Part shown: positions 15,683 to 22,572 of the stretch, one piece after another
How the letters are laid out: each line of letters starts with the position of its first letter
Numbering within the stretch: position 1 is the stretch's first letter
NCBI GenBank assembly: GCA_910585535.1
Contig: CAJUFK010000015.1
Location: 1 to 44,052 of the forward strand
Length of the DNA stretch: 44,052 nucleotides
DNA from: an uncultured Angelakisella sp.
Lineage (GTDB): Bacteria; Bacillota; Clostridia; Oscillospirales; Ruminococcaceae
Direction of reading: 5' to 3'
Notes under the pieces: generated by a model
What the model was told of the DNA's origin: nothing
Databases searched by the model: none
Seen by the model: the letters and a program-made list of their open reading frames with translations, nothing else
Made by a program: the position numbers and the translations under genes

Positions 15683-15935
15683 TATCACCTTTTCCCCCGA
15701 TGCTTGGGCAGATTACCTGTATTGGCAGACAGAGGACAAAAAGACATTGAAGCGGATCAATCGTCTTTTGCAAGAATTGCAGCGGGATGGGGCGACCCAA
15801 GGACTTGGAAAATCAGAAATTCTGCATCGGGTCAAAGGAATGAGTAGACGGATTGATGAAAAGAACAGACTGGTTTATACGATAGAGAGGGAGGGTTTAA
15901 TAATTCTTTCTTGCCGTGGACATTACGAGGATTAA
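15672..15935 (+). CDS. Type II toxin, YoeB family (ribosome-dependent mRNA interferase)
   Basis: This 87-residue toxin matches YoeB along its length: AWADYLYWQTEDKKTLKRIN at the N-terminus, then GKSEILHRVKGMSRRIDEKN, RLVYTIE and the C-terminal SCRGHYED. The residues expected for catalysis are present: Glu in KSEIL, Arg in SRRI, and His-Tyr near the end. Family knowledge says it binds the ribosomal A site and cleaves mRNA until neutralised by YefM. ATG 15672 (GGAGGAAG upstream) overlaps the antitoxin gene; the longer frame from 15627 is not needed. It is followed by the second terminator copy. Confidence 0.93.
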   Translation: MAYNITFSPDAWADYLYWQTEDKKTLKRINRLLQELQRDGATQGLGKSEILHRVKGMSRRIDEKNRLVYTIEREGLIILSCRGHYED

Positions 15936-15944
15936 GACGTGGAT

Positions 15945-15983
15945 AACAAGAGCCGGAGGGCGCGGGGCCTTCCGGCTTTTTTT
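15945..15983 (+). terminator. Second copy of the lexA-type terminator, after yoeB
   Basis: Identical to 15275-15312 apart from G for A at 15964, with one extra T in the run. The truncated antitoxin gene on the minus strand stops directly beside it, its TAA codon being at 15985-15987. The duplication suggests insertion or recombination at the terminator. Confidence 0.9.
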
Positions 15984-15984
15984 A

Positions 15985-16194
15985 TTAGGGATTGCCGCTT
16001 CCGGTTTCAAATTTGCTGATGTCAGACTGGGAGATACCAGTCTTTTCGGCCAGCTGCTTTTGGGTCAGGCCAGTTTTCTGCCGGGCATCGATCATAGCTT
16101 GGACGATTGCCCGCTCCGGCTGGAGCGCCTCCCATTCGGCCCGAAATTCCGGGTCTTGTAACTGCTCCGCTAGGTAGTCATCAAATCTGGTCAT
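15985..16194 (-). pseudogene. 3'-truncated HigA-like XRE antitoxin
   Basis: This 69-residue protein begins like the HigA-type antitoxins paired with RelE-family toxins (MTRFDDYLAEQLQDPEFRAE, then an XRE HTH: TGLTQKQLAEKTGISQSDIS). It ends at KFETGSGNP. From memory, relatives continue for some 25-30 residues (SLRTLKRLA...), so the last HTH helices and the C-terminal strand are missing. The break coincides with the terminator repeat at 15983. The gene keeps a strong promoter and GGGGAGG. No RelE/HigB gene adjoins it. It may be dead, or a DNA-binding fragment that is still expressed. Confidence 0.75.
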
Positions 16195-16240
16195 TGCTTT
16201 TTGACCTCCCCTAATGGCCTTTTGCTGGCTTTCTGCCCTT

Positions 16241-16269
16241 ATTATACCCCAACCCCTGCGTCATTGCAA
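16241..16269 (-). promoter_or_regulatory. Promoter of the truncated antitoxin gene
   Basis: Minus strand -35 TTGCAA (plus 16269-16264), 17 bp, -10 TATAAT (plus 16246-16241). It is near consensus and lies about 45 bp upstream of the start codon. Confidence 0.72.
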
Positions 16270-16270
16270 G

Positions 16271-16293
16271 GAGCCCCCTGGGGCTCTTTTTTT
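16271..16293 (+). terminator. Orphan intrinsic terminator
   Basis: GAGCCC-cctg-GGGCTC (16271-16286) plus seven T residues, plus-strand orientation. No plus-strand gene lies between the second repeat terminator at 15983 and this hairpin, so it may have served a gene lost from here. A weaker stem AAAGTTG...CAACTTT with T-run follows at 16333-16359. Confidence 0.7.
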
Positions 16294-16375
16294 ATGTCCC
16301 TTTTTCGGATTACGGGGACTGGCAGGTACGCCAAAGTTGCGGATTCCTTCAACTTTTTTGGAAAAGTGTAAAATG

Positions 16376-16427
16376 GTTACAACTTTGTAACTTTTCGCTT
16401 GCATTTAGTGACGAATTGTAATATTAT
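16376..16427 (+). promoter_or_regulatory. Surface-protein promoter with upstream palindrome
   Basis: -35 TTGCAT (16399-16404), 17 bp, -10 TATTAT (16422-16427). Just upstream lies the perfect palindrome GTTACAA-CT-TTGTAAC (16376-16391), a likely regulator site. A 70-base leader with GGGC/GCCC pairing and an AAAGGAG ribosome site follows. Confidence 0.65.
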
Positions 16428-16500
16428 GTAATCAAGGCAAGGGCCGCTGGAGAGAGCCCCGTGCCCAAAGATTAAAATTTTACAAAGGAGAAAAAGAACT

Positions 16501-17541
16501 ATGAAAAAGGTTCTCGCACTCGTGCTGGCCGTTATGATGATGGCCACTGTGGCGTTTGCCGCAACCAGTCCCGAAGTCGAAAACCCCATCGGTGGTGGAA
16601 CTTCTAATGCGGCCGCTGGGAAGCTGCCCGGTAGCACCCTCAAGATCAACGACTCTGGTATCGTCTCTGCTGACCCCACCCATTATACTCTGGACGAGTC
16701 GGATACTTCTAAGATCTATGTTAAGAACATTAACAGCACCAACTACAGCATCAGCAACATCAAGTATGATGATGGCAAAAACCTGGTTGAGTCTGTTAAG
16801 TTCAACGACAAGAATGACCGTGTTGAGATTAAGCTGGTAAAGGATTACACCAGCACCAAGGCAAAGCAGCTCAAAATGACCTTCACTTTGAAGGGCAAGA
16901 AGGTTGGCAAGGGCTCCAAGCCCAAGGATATTCCTGTTGCCATCGACTTTAAGATCAACTATGCGCTGGACGATACCTCTATCTCTATCACTGATACCGA
17001 TACCGTAGTTACTCCCGCAAGCTTTGATGATGACAGCGTCATTTATAAGGTTGCTGCCCCTAACACTGATAAGTACGGCACCATGGAGTTCACCGCTGAA
17101 GATACCGATGTTGAGGTCGAGGTTCGCGTCTACAAGGATGATGAACTGTACCTCTACAACGAGACCGACGCCAATGACGATATTTTGAAGGCTTATGCCG
17201 ACACCGATGCCGACCTCAACTTCTTGACCTTCAAGGGCGATCCCACTTTCAACGCCACCGCTACTGTCCGCTTCTACAAGGAAGAGGATTCCTACATCTA
17301 CGGCGTTAAGGATGGCAAGCTGACCAACGTCAACGCCAAGTGGGACGACGATGAGGGCTGCTTCATCCTGAAGACCCGCACCCTGGGCTCCTATGTCTTC
17401 TCCGACAAGAAGCTGAGCGTTTCCGCTACCACCCCTGACACCCAGAACCCCGACACCGGCGCTAACGACGTTGTTGGCATCGCCGGCGCTCTGGCCGCTG
17501 TCGCCCTGGTTTCCGCCGCCGCTGTTTCCCTGAAGAAATAA
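16501..17541 (+). CDS. Secreted surface protein with NPDTG sortase-type sorting signal
   Basis: This 346-residue protein has a signal peptide (KKVLALVLAVMMMATVAFA), a Lys/Asp/Thr-rich beta-type ectodomain (about 25-300) and a C-terminal sorting signal: NPDTG (316-320), a hydrophobic helix (VVGIAGALAAVALVSAAAVS) and a KK tail. NPxTG-type signals are common in this bacterial group and are read by sortases; none is in this window. It uses more GTT, GAT and AAG codons and is lower in GC than its neighbours. With its strong promoter, SD and terminator, that suggests high expression. The ectodomain family is not recognised. It could be an S-layer-like or adhesive wall protein. Confidence 0.82.
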   Translation: MKKVLALVLAVMMMATVAFAATSPEVENPIGGGTSNAAAGKLPGSTLKINDSGIVSADPTHYTLDESDTSKIYVKNINSTNYSISNIKYDDGKNLVESVKFNDKNDRVEIKLVKDYTSTKAKQLKMTFTLKGKKVGKGSKPKDIPVAIDFKINYALDDTSISITDTDTVVTPASFDDDSVIYKVAAPNTDKYGTMEFTAEDTDVEVEVRVYKDDELYLYNETDANDDILKAYADTDADLNFLTFKGDPTFNATATVRFYKEEDSYIYGVKDGKLTNVNAKWDDDEGCFILKTRTLGSYVFSDKKLSVSATTPDTQNPDTGANDVVGIAGALAAVALVSAAAVSLKK

Positions 17542-17605
17542 GCAAAGGCTGAACTGGGCCCCCTAAGCTTCCTTCGGAGAGTAAGGGGAACCACAAGAAT
17601 TGAAA

Positions 17606-17639
17606 ACCGCCCTCTTTCTCCAGAGAGGGCGGTTTTTTT
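17606..17639 (+). terminator. Terminator of the surface-protein gene
   Basis: ACCGCCCTCT (17606-17615) and AGAGGGCGGT (17624-17633) form a perfect stem followed by a T-run. Confidence 0.92.
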
Positions 17640-17661
17640 GTACTCCAAAATATGTCGGTTG

Positions 17662-17690
17662 TACAAAAATTGGCCCCCAAACGGGGGCCA
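17662..17690 (-). terminator. Terminator of the XRE regulator gene
   Basis: TGGCCCCC-aaac-GGGGGCCA (17671-17690) is a perfect stem. On the minus strand it is followed by ATTTTTGT, which fits termination of the gene ending at 17731. Confidence 0.8.
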
Positions 17691-17730
17691 TGAAGGAAAA
17701 CGCTCTGTTGCCTTGCGGCGGCTGTGGAGA

Positions 17731-18078
17731 TCAGCCCAGAGCCCCGGCGCGGGCGGTACTCGCAGCGTCCGCGCCGGCCTCCCATTTCATCAGAAGTTCG
17801 GTGAGGAACTCCCGCTGGGTAGGCGTCATGCTGGCGGGAAAAAGCAGGGTCTGCTCCTCCCGGCTGAGGGAAAGGGGCTGGTCTACAAGCCCCATGAGAT
17901 AATCCAGGGAAACGTCGAAAAGCCGCGCCAGCTGTACCTTGGTCTCGTCCGCCGGTTCGCTGCGGTCGTTTTCGTAGGCGGAAACGGTGTAATTGGTTAC
18001 TCCCAAGATGGCCGCCAACTCCCTCTGGCTCATCCCCCGGTTTTTCCGGAGGATCTCCAGACGTTTGCCGATCACCAT
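17731..18078 (-). CDS. XRE-family HTH transcriptional regulator
   Basis: This 115-residue regulator has a complete XRE/Cro HTH at residues about 3-60: IGKRLEILRKNRGMSQRELA, then GVTNYTVSAYENDRSEP and the trailing LARLFDVSLDYLMGL typical of this family. A C-terminal extension (about 65-115) contains SLSREEQTLLF and a helix TPTQREFLTELLMKWE, perhaps for dimerisation or ligand sensing. The ATG at 18078 follows GGGGGGA; an upstream TTG in frame at 18090 is less likely. It lies between the surface-protein gene and a divergent response regulator, and has an inverted repeat over its own -10, so it is probably autoregulated. Control of the surface protein is possible but unproven. Confidence 0.88.
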   Translation of the reverse strand: MVIGKRLEILRKNRGMSQRELAAILGVTNYTVSAYENDRSEPADETKVQLARLFDVSLDYLMGLVDQPLSLSREEQTLLFPASMTPTQREFLTELLMKWEAGADAASTARAGALG

Positions 18079-18093
18079 AAATCCCCCCAAAAG

Positions 18094-18114
18094 TTGTGGT
18101 TTTCCACAATTATA
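18094..18114 (-). promoter_or_regulatory. XRE-gene -10 and adjoining palindrome
   Basis: A perfect palindrome TTGTGG-TTTT-CCACAA (18094-18109) abuts the minus-strand -10 TATAAT (plus 18114-18109). No good -35 is present. It is a likely autoregulatory operator. Confidence 0.6.
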
Positions 18115-18134
18115 CCTGAGAAAATCGACAAAAA

Positions 18135-18155
18135 AGTTACAGTTTCAAGGTAACT
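18135..18155. promoter_or_regulatory. AGTTAC/GTAACT inverted repeat between divergent regulator genes
   Basis: AGTTAC (18135-18140) and GTAACT (18150-18155) are perfect arms around 9 bp. The GTTAC/GTAAC half-sites resemble those of the palindrome before the surface-protein promoter (16376-16391), although the spacing differs (9 against 6 bp). Confidence 0.35.
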
Positions 18156-18186
18156 TGTAAATTACGATTTGAAAGAAGGAATTGCC

Positions 18187-18846
18187 ATGCCCATTGTTTT
18201 GCTGCAAATGTCCGAGGCGCGTACCCGCCGGTTGCTCCAGCGCTTTTTAGAAGGTAAGGGCCTTGCTGTCCGCCCCGCCCTCTCCCCTGGGGAGAGCCTG
18301 ACCCTTCTGGGGTCGATCCGCCCTGGGGCCATGCTTATCGGAGAGGGCGCCGCCGCCCTGCGGGAACTCCGTGCCGCCGGGGCGGAGTTCCCCGCCCTGG
18401 TGATCCTCCCGGAGGATACTCTGGCCGCCAGGAAGGATGTTTTCGCCGCTGGGGCGGATTGCTGGCTTCCCCATCCTGTGGACCCCGAGGAAGCCGCGCT
18501 TCTCCTTTGGGCCCTCTGCCGCCGCTGGGGAAGCGGCGTTCAAAGCCGCCTGCAGCTGGGGGAGGCGCTTTTGGAGGAGCGCACCCGGGAACTTTCCAGG
18601 CCGGGACAGGCGATCCCCCTCTCTCCCCGGGAGTACGGCTTGCTGGCCCTTTTTATGGCAAATCCCCGGCGGGTTTTTTCCCGCCAGGAACTGCTGGACC
18701 GCCTGTGGGAACCCTCCAGCGAATCCGGCCCCCGGGCTGTGGATGTTGCCATCCGCCGCCTCCGGGCCCGCTGCGGTTCCGGCTGGGGCTTTCGCATAGA
18801 AGCCGTGCGGGGAATGGGGTACCGGTTGGAATTGGAAGAAAAATAA
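18187..18846 (+). CDS. OmpR-type winged-helix regulator with degenerate receiver domain
   Basis: This 219-residue protein has the layout of an OmpR/PhoB response regulator. The C-terminal winged helix (about 130-216) looks intact: LSPREYGLLALFMANPRRVF, SRQELLDRLW, RAVDVAIRRLRAR and IEAVRGMGYRL. The N-terminal receiver is degenerate. By eye, the acidic pair is Q7-M8, the phospho-Asp position is Gly52 (AMLIGEG), the switch Thr is Pro75 (VILPED), and the conserved Lys is His96 (DCWLPHPVDP). It therefore cannot be phosphorylated in the usual way and has no adjacent kinase. Regulation by dimerisation, ligand or abundance is likely. The ATG at 18187 has AAGAAGGA upstream. Confidence 0.85.
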   Translation: MPIVLLQMSEARTRRLLQRFLEGKGLAVRPALSPGESLTLLGSIRPGAMLIGEGAAALRELRAAGAEFPALVILPEDTLAARKDVFAAGADCWLPHPVDPEEAALLLWALCRRWGSGVQSRLQLGEALLEERTRELSRPGQAIPLSPREYGLLALFMANPRRVFSRQELLDRLWEPSSESGPRAVDVAIRRLRARCGSGWGFRIEAVRGMGYRLELEEK

Positions 18847-18861
18847 GTGGATAAAAAAGAC

Positions 18862-18903
18862 GTAAAATTTGCAGTTGAATTTTACAGCAAAATCGAATAT
18901 ACT
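18862..18903 (+). promoter_or_regulatory. Promoter and inverted-repeat operator of the second toxin-antitoxin pair
   Basis: -35 TTGAAT (18875-18880), 17 bp, -10 TATACT (18898-18903). The perfect inverted repeat GTAAAAT-N10-ATTTTAC (18862-18868/18879-18885) surrounds the -35, as expected for antitoxin autorepression. Confidence 0.7.
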
Positions 18904-18925
18904 AGAAGAAAAAGGAGGGCTTTCT

Positions 18926-19186
18926 ATGCCGAACATCAAACCGATTTCTGATCTTCGCAACTATACCGAGGTACTCCGAGATGTTGCCATAGGGGAGCCG
19001 GTATACCTCACCAAAAATGGCCGGGGCCGGTACGTCATCTTGGATATTCACGACTTTGAAAAAGAAAAAGCCGCCCGGCGGCTGATGGCGGAACTGGACA
19101 GAGCCCGGAAGTCCGGGGGAGAAAAAACCTTGGAAGAGGTGGAAAGAGAATTAGGAATAGACGGAGACGAAGATGGCGATGAGTAA
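18926..19186 (+). CDS. Type II antitoxin, Phd/YefM family
   Basis: This 86-residue antitoxin has a compact Phd/YefM N-terminal domain: IKPISDLRNYTEVLRDVAIGEPVYLTKNGRGRYVILDIHDFEK. In the family, the ISDLRNY and VYLTKNGRGRYV blocks form the DNA-binding dimer. The acidic, helical C-terminus (about 50-86, ending DGDEDGDE) would wrap the toxin. The ATG at 18926 follows AAGGAGGG; the frame from 18869 begins inside the promoter. The stop overlaps the toxin gene. It is of a different subfamily from the YefM at 15413. Confidence 0.9.
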   Translation: MPNIKPISDLRNYTEVLRDVAIGEPVYLTKNGRGRYVILDIHDFEKEKAARRLMAELDRARKSGGEKTLEEVERELGIDGDEDGDE

Positions 19187-19520
19187 GGTTGTTCTGACAT
19201 CAAAAGCTCAAGCTGATCTGCCCAATATCAAAAGCTACATCATCAGGGAATTAGGAAATCCAAAGGCAGCGGTTTCCGTTGTGCGGAGGATCACAAAAAC
19301 AACACGGATCCTTAAAACTTATCCCCTTGCGGGAAAACCTCTATACACCATCATAGACATAGGAGAGGACTACCGCTATTTGATAAGTGGAAACTATCTG
19401 ATCTTCTATCACCTGGAGGGTCTGGAAGCTCATGTGGATCATATCCTGAATGGCAGACAGGATTATCTCCAGAAGCTTTTTTCTGGCGAATTTGGGGAAG
19501 AAAGCAGCGAAGAAGAATAA
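19173..19520 (+). CDS. Type II toxin, RelE/ParE superfamily
   Basis: This 115-residue protein has the RelE/ParE fold pattern: VVLTSKAQADLPNIKSYIIRELGNPKAA, then RILKTYPLAGKPLYTI, and the final strands YRYLISGNYLIFYHLEG and VDHILNGRQDYLQ. The Arg in DYRYLI and the HILNGRQDY ending are typical of chromosomal ParE-like toxins paired with Phd antitoxins. Either gyrase poisoning (ParE) or mRNA cleavage (RelE) is possible; the sequence does not decide. The start may be ATG 19173 or ATG 19179, both within the antitoxin gene. The C-terminus carries a long acidic tail (GEFGEESSEEE), unusual for this family. Confidence 0.85.
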   Translation: MAMSKVVLTSKAQADLPNIKSYIIRELGNPKAAVSVVRRITKTTRILKTYPLAGKPLYTIIDIGEDYRYLISGNYLIFYHLEGLEAHVDHILNGRQDYLQKLFSGEFGEESSEEE

Positions 19521-19527
19521 CGCACCC

Positions 19528-19573
19528 CCGCCCCCACCTGACCGCCAAGGCCAGATGGGGGCGGTTTCCTTTT
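19528..19573 (+). terminator. Terminator of the second toxin-antitoxin pair
   Basis: CCGCCCCCA (19528-19536) pairs with TGGGGGCGG (19556-19564), followed by TTTCCTTTT. The next 170 bases to spoIIE hold a Spo0A-box-like TGTCAAA (19691-19697, one mismatch to TGTCGAA) and a GCCCCG-atc-CGGGGC stem (19715-19729) just before the spoIIE ribosome site. No clear sigma-A promoter was seen there. Confidence 0.75.
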
Positions 19574-19745
19574 GCCCGGGAGGGGACCCCCGCCCTCCTG
19601 CGACAAAATCCCCGGAGGGCTTGGATTATGATAAAAAGGCCCCCTCCAGCCTATGCCCGGAGGGAAAGAAATATACCAAACGGGGTATTTTGTCAAAATA
19701 ATACATATTGGAAAGCCCCGATCCGGGGCAAAAGGAGGTCTTGCC

Positions 19746-22055
19746 ATGAGCCGTTCGACGGAAATTACAGGGCTGAGGGGGAGGGAACGCCTTGCAGCAG
19801 CCCTTCGGGAGCAAAACTACCTTGCTCTCTGTATTTGCTGGGGCGGGGTGGGGATGGTCCTTGCTATGGGAAAGATCCTGGGGGGAAACGCCCCCTTCGG
19901 GGTAGCCCTGACGGCAGTAATGCCCTTTCCGCTGGTGCTTCCCAGCGCCATCGGGGGCATCCTGGGCTACCTGGTGGGGGGAGGAATGCAGGTGAGCTTT
20001 CCCCTGGTGGGGGCCATCCTCATCACTGCCTTGGTCCGGTGGACCCTGGGGACCCGATGGGACAAGCATCCCGTTTGGCTGGGCCCGATTCTGGCGGGAG
20101 GAACGGTGTTTCTCACCGGGGTGTTTCCCCTTCTGTACCGCAGCCCCTTGATCTACGATGTGGTGATGTGGGCAACCCAGGTGGTGATGGGGGCGGCTTC
20201 CGCCTCCTTCCTGGAGCGGGCTGTCCGGGTGGTCCGAGGGCGAAAGGCCCCGGCGGACCGCCTGGACTCCACCGCCCTCTGTGTCATGGGGGCCCTGCTT
20301 CTGATGGGGCTGGATTCTGCCGCCGCAGGCGGGGTGACCCTGGGGCGGACAGTGGCGGTGACCGCGGTCCTCTGCGCCGCCCGAATGGGCAGCGAGGGCC
20401 TCTCTGCTGTGGTGGGGCTGGTCTGCGGCCTGGCGGTGGGCTTTGCCACCGGGGATTTCCCCCCGGCCATCACCGTTTACGGTTTGGGAGGGATGCTGGC
20501 GGGGATCTTCTCCGCCTTTGGGCGGACAGGAAGCACCCTGGCGTTCCTTTTTACTTACGGGGTCATCAGCGCTATGACGGCGGGGAGCGCCGCCGGATTT
20601 GTGGAGGTAGGGCTGGGTTCCCTCCTCTTCCTGATGATTCCGCTCCCCTGGTTCCGTCTGGGCACAGTGGTCCTGCGCCCTGCCGCCGCAGATGAGGAGG
20701 CGGTAAAGCTGGTGGTGGAGGAGCGGCTTCAGGCGGCGGCCTCCGCCCTGCGGGACGTGTCCCAGACGACCCGGGATGTGGCCCGGCGGCTGGGGGACAT
20801 CTCCGGCGGGGAACTGGCCGCCATCTACGACCAGGTGGGGGAACGCCTCTGCCGGGGCTGTCCTTACCACCTGGCCTGCTGGGAGGAGCAGTACGGGGAT
20901 ACCGTTGCCGCCCTGGCCCGGGGAATGGGCCGCCTGCGCCAGGGGAAGCCGGTCACCGGGGAGGATCTGATAGACGGCCTGAGCCGGTGCCAGCAGCGGG
21001 AGGAGATCGCCCGGTATCTCACAGGGGAATACCGGTCCTGGGTGAACCGGGAGGAGGAGCGGATTCATTCCAGCCGGATGCGTTCGGTGGTCACCGACCA
21101 GTTCGACGGCCTGGCCCTGACCCTGGAAGGGGTGGGGGAGGCCGTCGGGGAGATCGGGACGGGGGATCGGGTGCTGGCCGCCAAGGTGAAGGAACTCTTT
21201 CTGGACGCCCGGATGGAACCCCAGGGGGCAGTATGTTGGAAAAACCGCCAGGGCCGCGCCATCATCAAGGTGACGGTGCCCCGGTATAAGATGACCCGTG
21301 CCGTCCCGGCGGAATTGATGGGGGAGCTAAGCGCCATTACCGACCTGCGGTTCGGGTGTCCGGTCCTCAGCGATGGGGGGCGGTGGGCCCAGTACACCTT
21401 TTATGAACACGCCCCCTACGCCGCTGAATACGGAGCCTGTCAGATCATCTCCGCCGGAAACAAGCTGTGCGGGGACAGCTACCGCTTTTTGACCCTTCAA
21501 GGAGGCGCGGCCCATCTGATCCTCTCCGACGGGATGGGGAGCGGCGGCGGCGCGGCAGTGGATTCCACCATGGCGGCGGCCCTTATCACCCGGCTGCTGG
21601 AGGCGGGGGTGAGCTATGAAAGCGCGCTCCACCTGGTCAATTCCGCCTTGGCGGTGAAAAGCGGGGAGGAAAGCCTGGCCACAGTGGATGGGGCAAGGAT
21701 CGACCTTTATACCGGGCAGATGGAACTGTACAAAGCGGGGGCGGCGCCTACTGTGGTGGTGCGGGGCGGACGAAGCCTGACCATCGATTCCAATTCGCTT
21801 CCGGCGGGAATCCTGACCCAGGTCAGCTTTGAGCGCAGCGACATTTCCCTGGGGCTGGGGGACCTGGTGATCCTGCTTTCCGACGGGGCCACCACCCAAG
21901 GAAGCGGGTGGATCGCGCGGATGGCGGAAGAGGAAAAGCCAGGGGATCTCAACGAGTTTTGCAAGAAGATCGCCACAACGGCGCGGCTGCGGCGGAGCGA
22001 CGGCCGGGAGGACGACATTACGGTGCTGTGCTGCCGGCTGGTGAACGCAGGCTAG
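19746..22055 (+). CDS. spoIIE: Stage II sporulation protein E, PP2C-type phosphatase
   Basis: This 769-residue protein has the SpoIIE architecture: an N-terminal region of about ten membrane helices (about 25-320), a central regulatory helical domain (about 325-560), and a C-terminal PPM/PP2C phosphatase. The metal-binding motifs are LILSDGMGSGG near 591, LVILLSDGAT near 708 and REDDITVLCC near 752. In Bacillus SpoIIE dephosphorylates SpoIIAA and so activates sigma-F in the forespore, and it also acts at the polar septum. The ATG at 19746 has AAAGGAGG upstream. The gene stands alone and is the firmest sign that the host forms endospores. Confidence 0.96.
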   Translation: MSRSTEITGLRGRERLAAALREQNYLALCICWGGVGMVLAMGKILGGNAPFGVALTAVMPFPLVLPSAIGGILGYLVGGGMQVSFPLVGAILITALVRWTLGTRWDKHPVWLGPILAGGTVFLTGVFPLLYRSPLIYDVVMWATQVVMGAASASFLERAVRVVRGRKAPADRLDSTALCVMGALLLMGLDSAAAGGVTLGRTVAVTAVLCAARMGSEGLSAVVGLVCGLAVGFATGDFPPAITVYGLGGMLAGIFSAFGRTGSTLAFLFTYGVISAMTAGSAAGFVEVGLGSLLFLMIPLPWFRLGTVVLRPAAADEEAVKLVVEERLQAAASALRDVSQTTRDVARRLGDISGGELAAIYDQVGERLCRGCPYHLACWEEQYGDTVAALARGMGRLRQGKPVTGEDLIDGLSRCQQREEIARYLTGEYRSWVNREEERIHSSRMRSVVTDQFDGLALTLEGVGEAVGEIGTGDRVLAAKVKELFLDARMEPQGAVCWKNRQGRAIIKVTVPRYKMTRAVPAELMGELSAITDLRFGCPVLSDGGRWAQYTFYEHAPYAAEYGACQIISAGNKLCGDSYRFLTLQGGAAHLILSDGMGSGGGAAVDSTMAAALITRLLEAGVSYESALHLVNSALAVKSGEESLATVDGARIDLYTGQMELYKAGAAPTVVVRGGRSLTIDSNSLPAGILTQVSFERSDISLGLGDLVILLSDGATTQGSGWIARMAEEEKPGDLNEFCKKIATTARLRRSDGREDDITVLCCRLVNAG

Positions 22056-22168
22056 GTTTCGGGGAGGTTTGAGTCTGCCGGAAAGGGGGAAAATAGCAGG
22101 GAAAATACGATAACCCTTCTTGGAGTTGGTTTTTTTGCAAAAATCTTCCTTTGTACCCTTTGGGGCCC

Positions 22169-22197
22169 TTGTTTTCTTTCCCCAAATCGGTTACAAT
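22169..22197 (+). promoter_or_regulatory. ireB promoter
   Basis: -35 TTGTTT (22169-22174), 17 bp, -10 TACAAT (22192-22197). The region between spoIIE and this promoter has a TTTTTTT run at 22130-22136 after a weak AACC/GGTT stem; this may be a poor terminator of spoIIE. Confidence 0.6.
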
Positions 22198-22258
22198 AAA
22201 AGAACCGGGCAGGGAAACTTTCCTATCCCCGGGAATTTGCAGAAATGGGGGGCAGACA

Positions 22259-22513
22259 ATGGCTTCACATGAACCGACTATTTCCTTCTCCATCGCCGAG
22301 GATCGGGAAAAGGAAGTTAAGAAAATCCTCACTACGGTGTATGAAGCCCTGCGTCAGAAGGGTTATAACCCTATCAACCAGATCGTAGGGTATATCCTCT
22401 CGGAGGACCCCACCTATATCACCACCTATAACAATGCCCGCAGCCTCATTCGCCACATCGACCGGGACGAGCTGCTGCAAATGCTCCTGAAGTCTTATCT
22501 GCACGTCCAGTAG
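22259..22513 (+). CDS. ireB: IreB-family regulatory phosphoprotein
   Basis: This 84-residue protein matches the IreB (UPF0297/DUF965) family along its whole length: EDREKEVKKILTTVYEALRQ, KGYNPINQIVGYILSEDP, TYITTYNNARSLIRHIDRDE and the ending LLQMLLKSYL. In Enterococcus IreB is phosphorylated near its N-terminus by the PASTA kinase IreK and modulates cell-wall stress and cephalosporin resistance; Thr7 is a candidate site here. The ATG at 22259 gives the family N-terminus; the longer frame from 22151 precedes the promoter. In many Firmicutes ireB is next to ruvX (yqgF) and alaS, but here it follows spoIIE. Confidence 0.93.
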   Translation: MASHEPTISFSIAEDREKEVKKILTTVYEALRQKGYNPINQIVGYILSEDPTYITTYNNARSLIRHIDRDELLQMLLKSYLHVQ

Positions 22514-22519
22514 CTCAAA

Positions 22520-22547
22520 AGCGCCGTCCGATTACAGGGGCGGCGCT
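22520..22547 (+). terminator. ireB terminator-like hairpin
   Basis: AGCGCCGTCC (22520-22529) pairs with GGGCGGCGCT (22538-22547), with imperfect pairing at one or two positions, followed by GATTTCTTATT. It is a moderate terminator before the DUF4261 gene. Confidence 0.65.
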
Positions 22548-22572
22548 GATTTCTTATTGTGGAGGGATCACC

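Noticed and set aside
19687..19745. Sigma-A promoter or clear Spo0A box before spoIIE
   Set aside because: TGTCAAA has a mismatch to the 0A box, and no -35/-10 pair with normal spacing was found, so it is mentioned only in passing.
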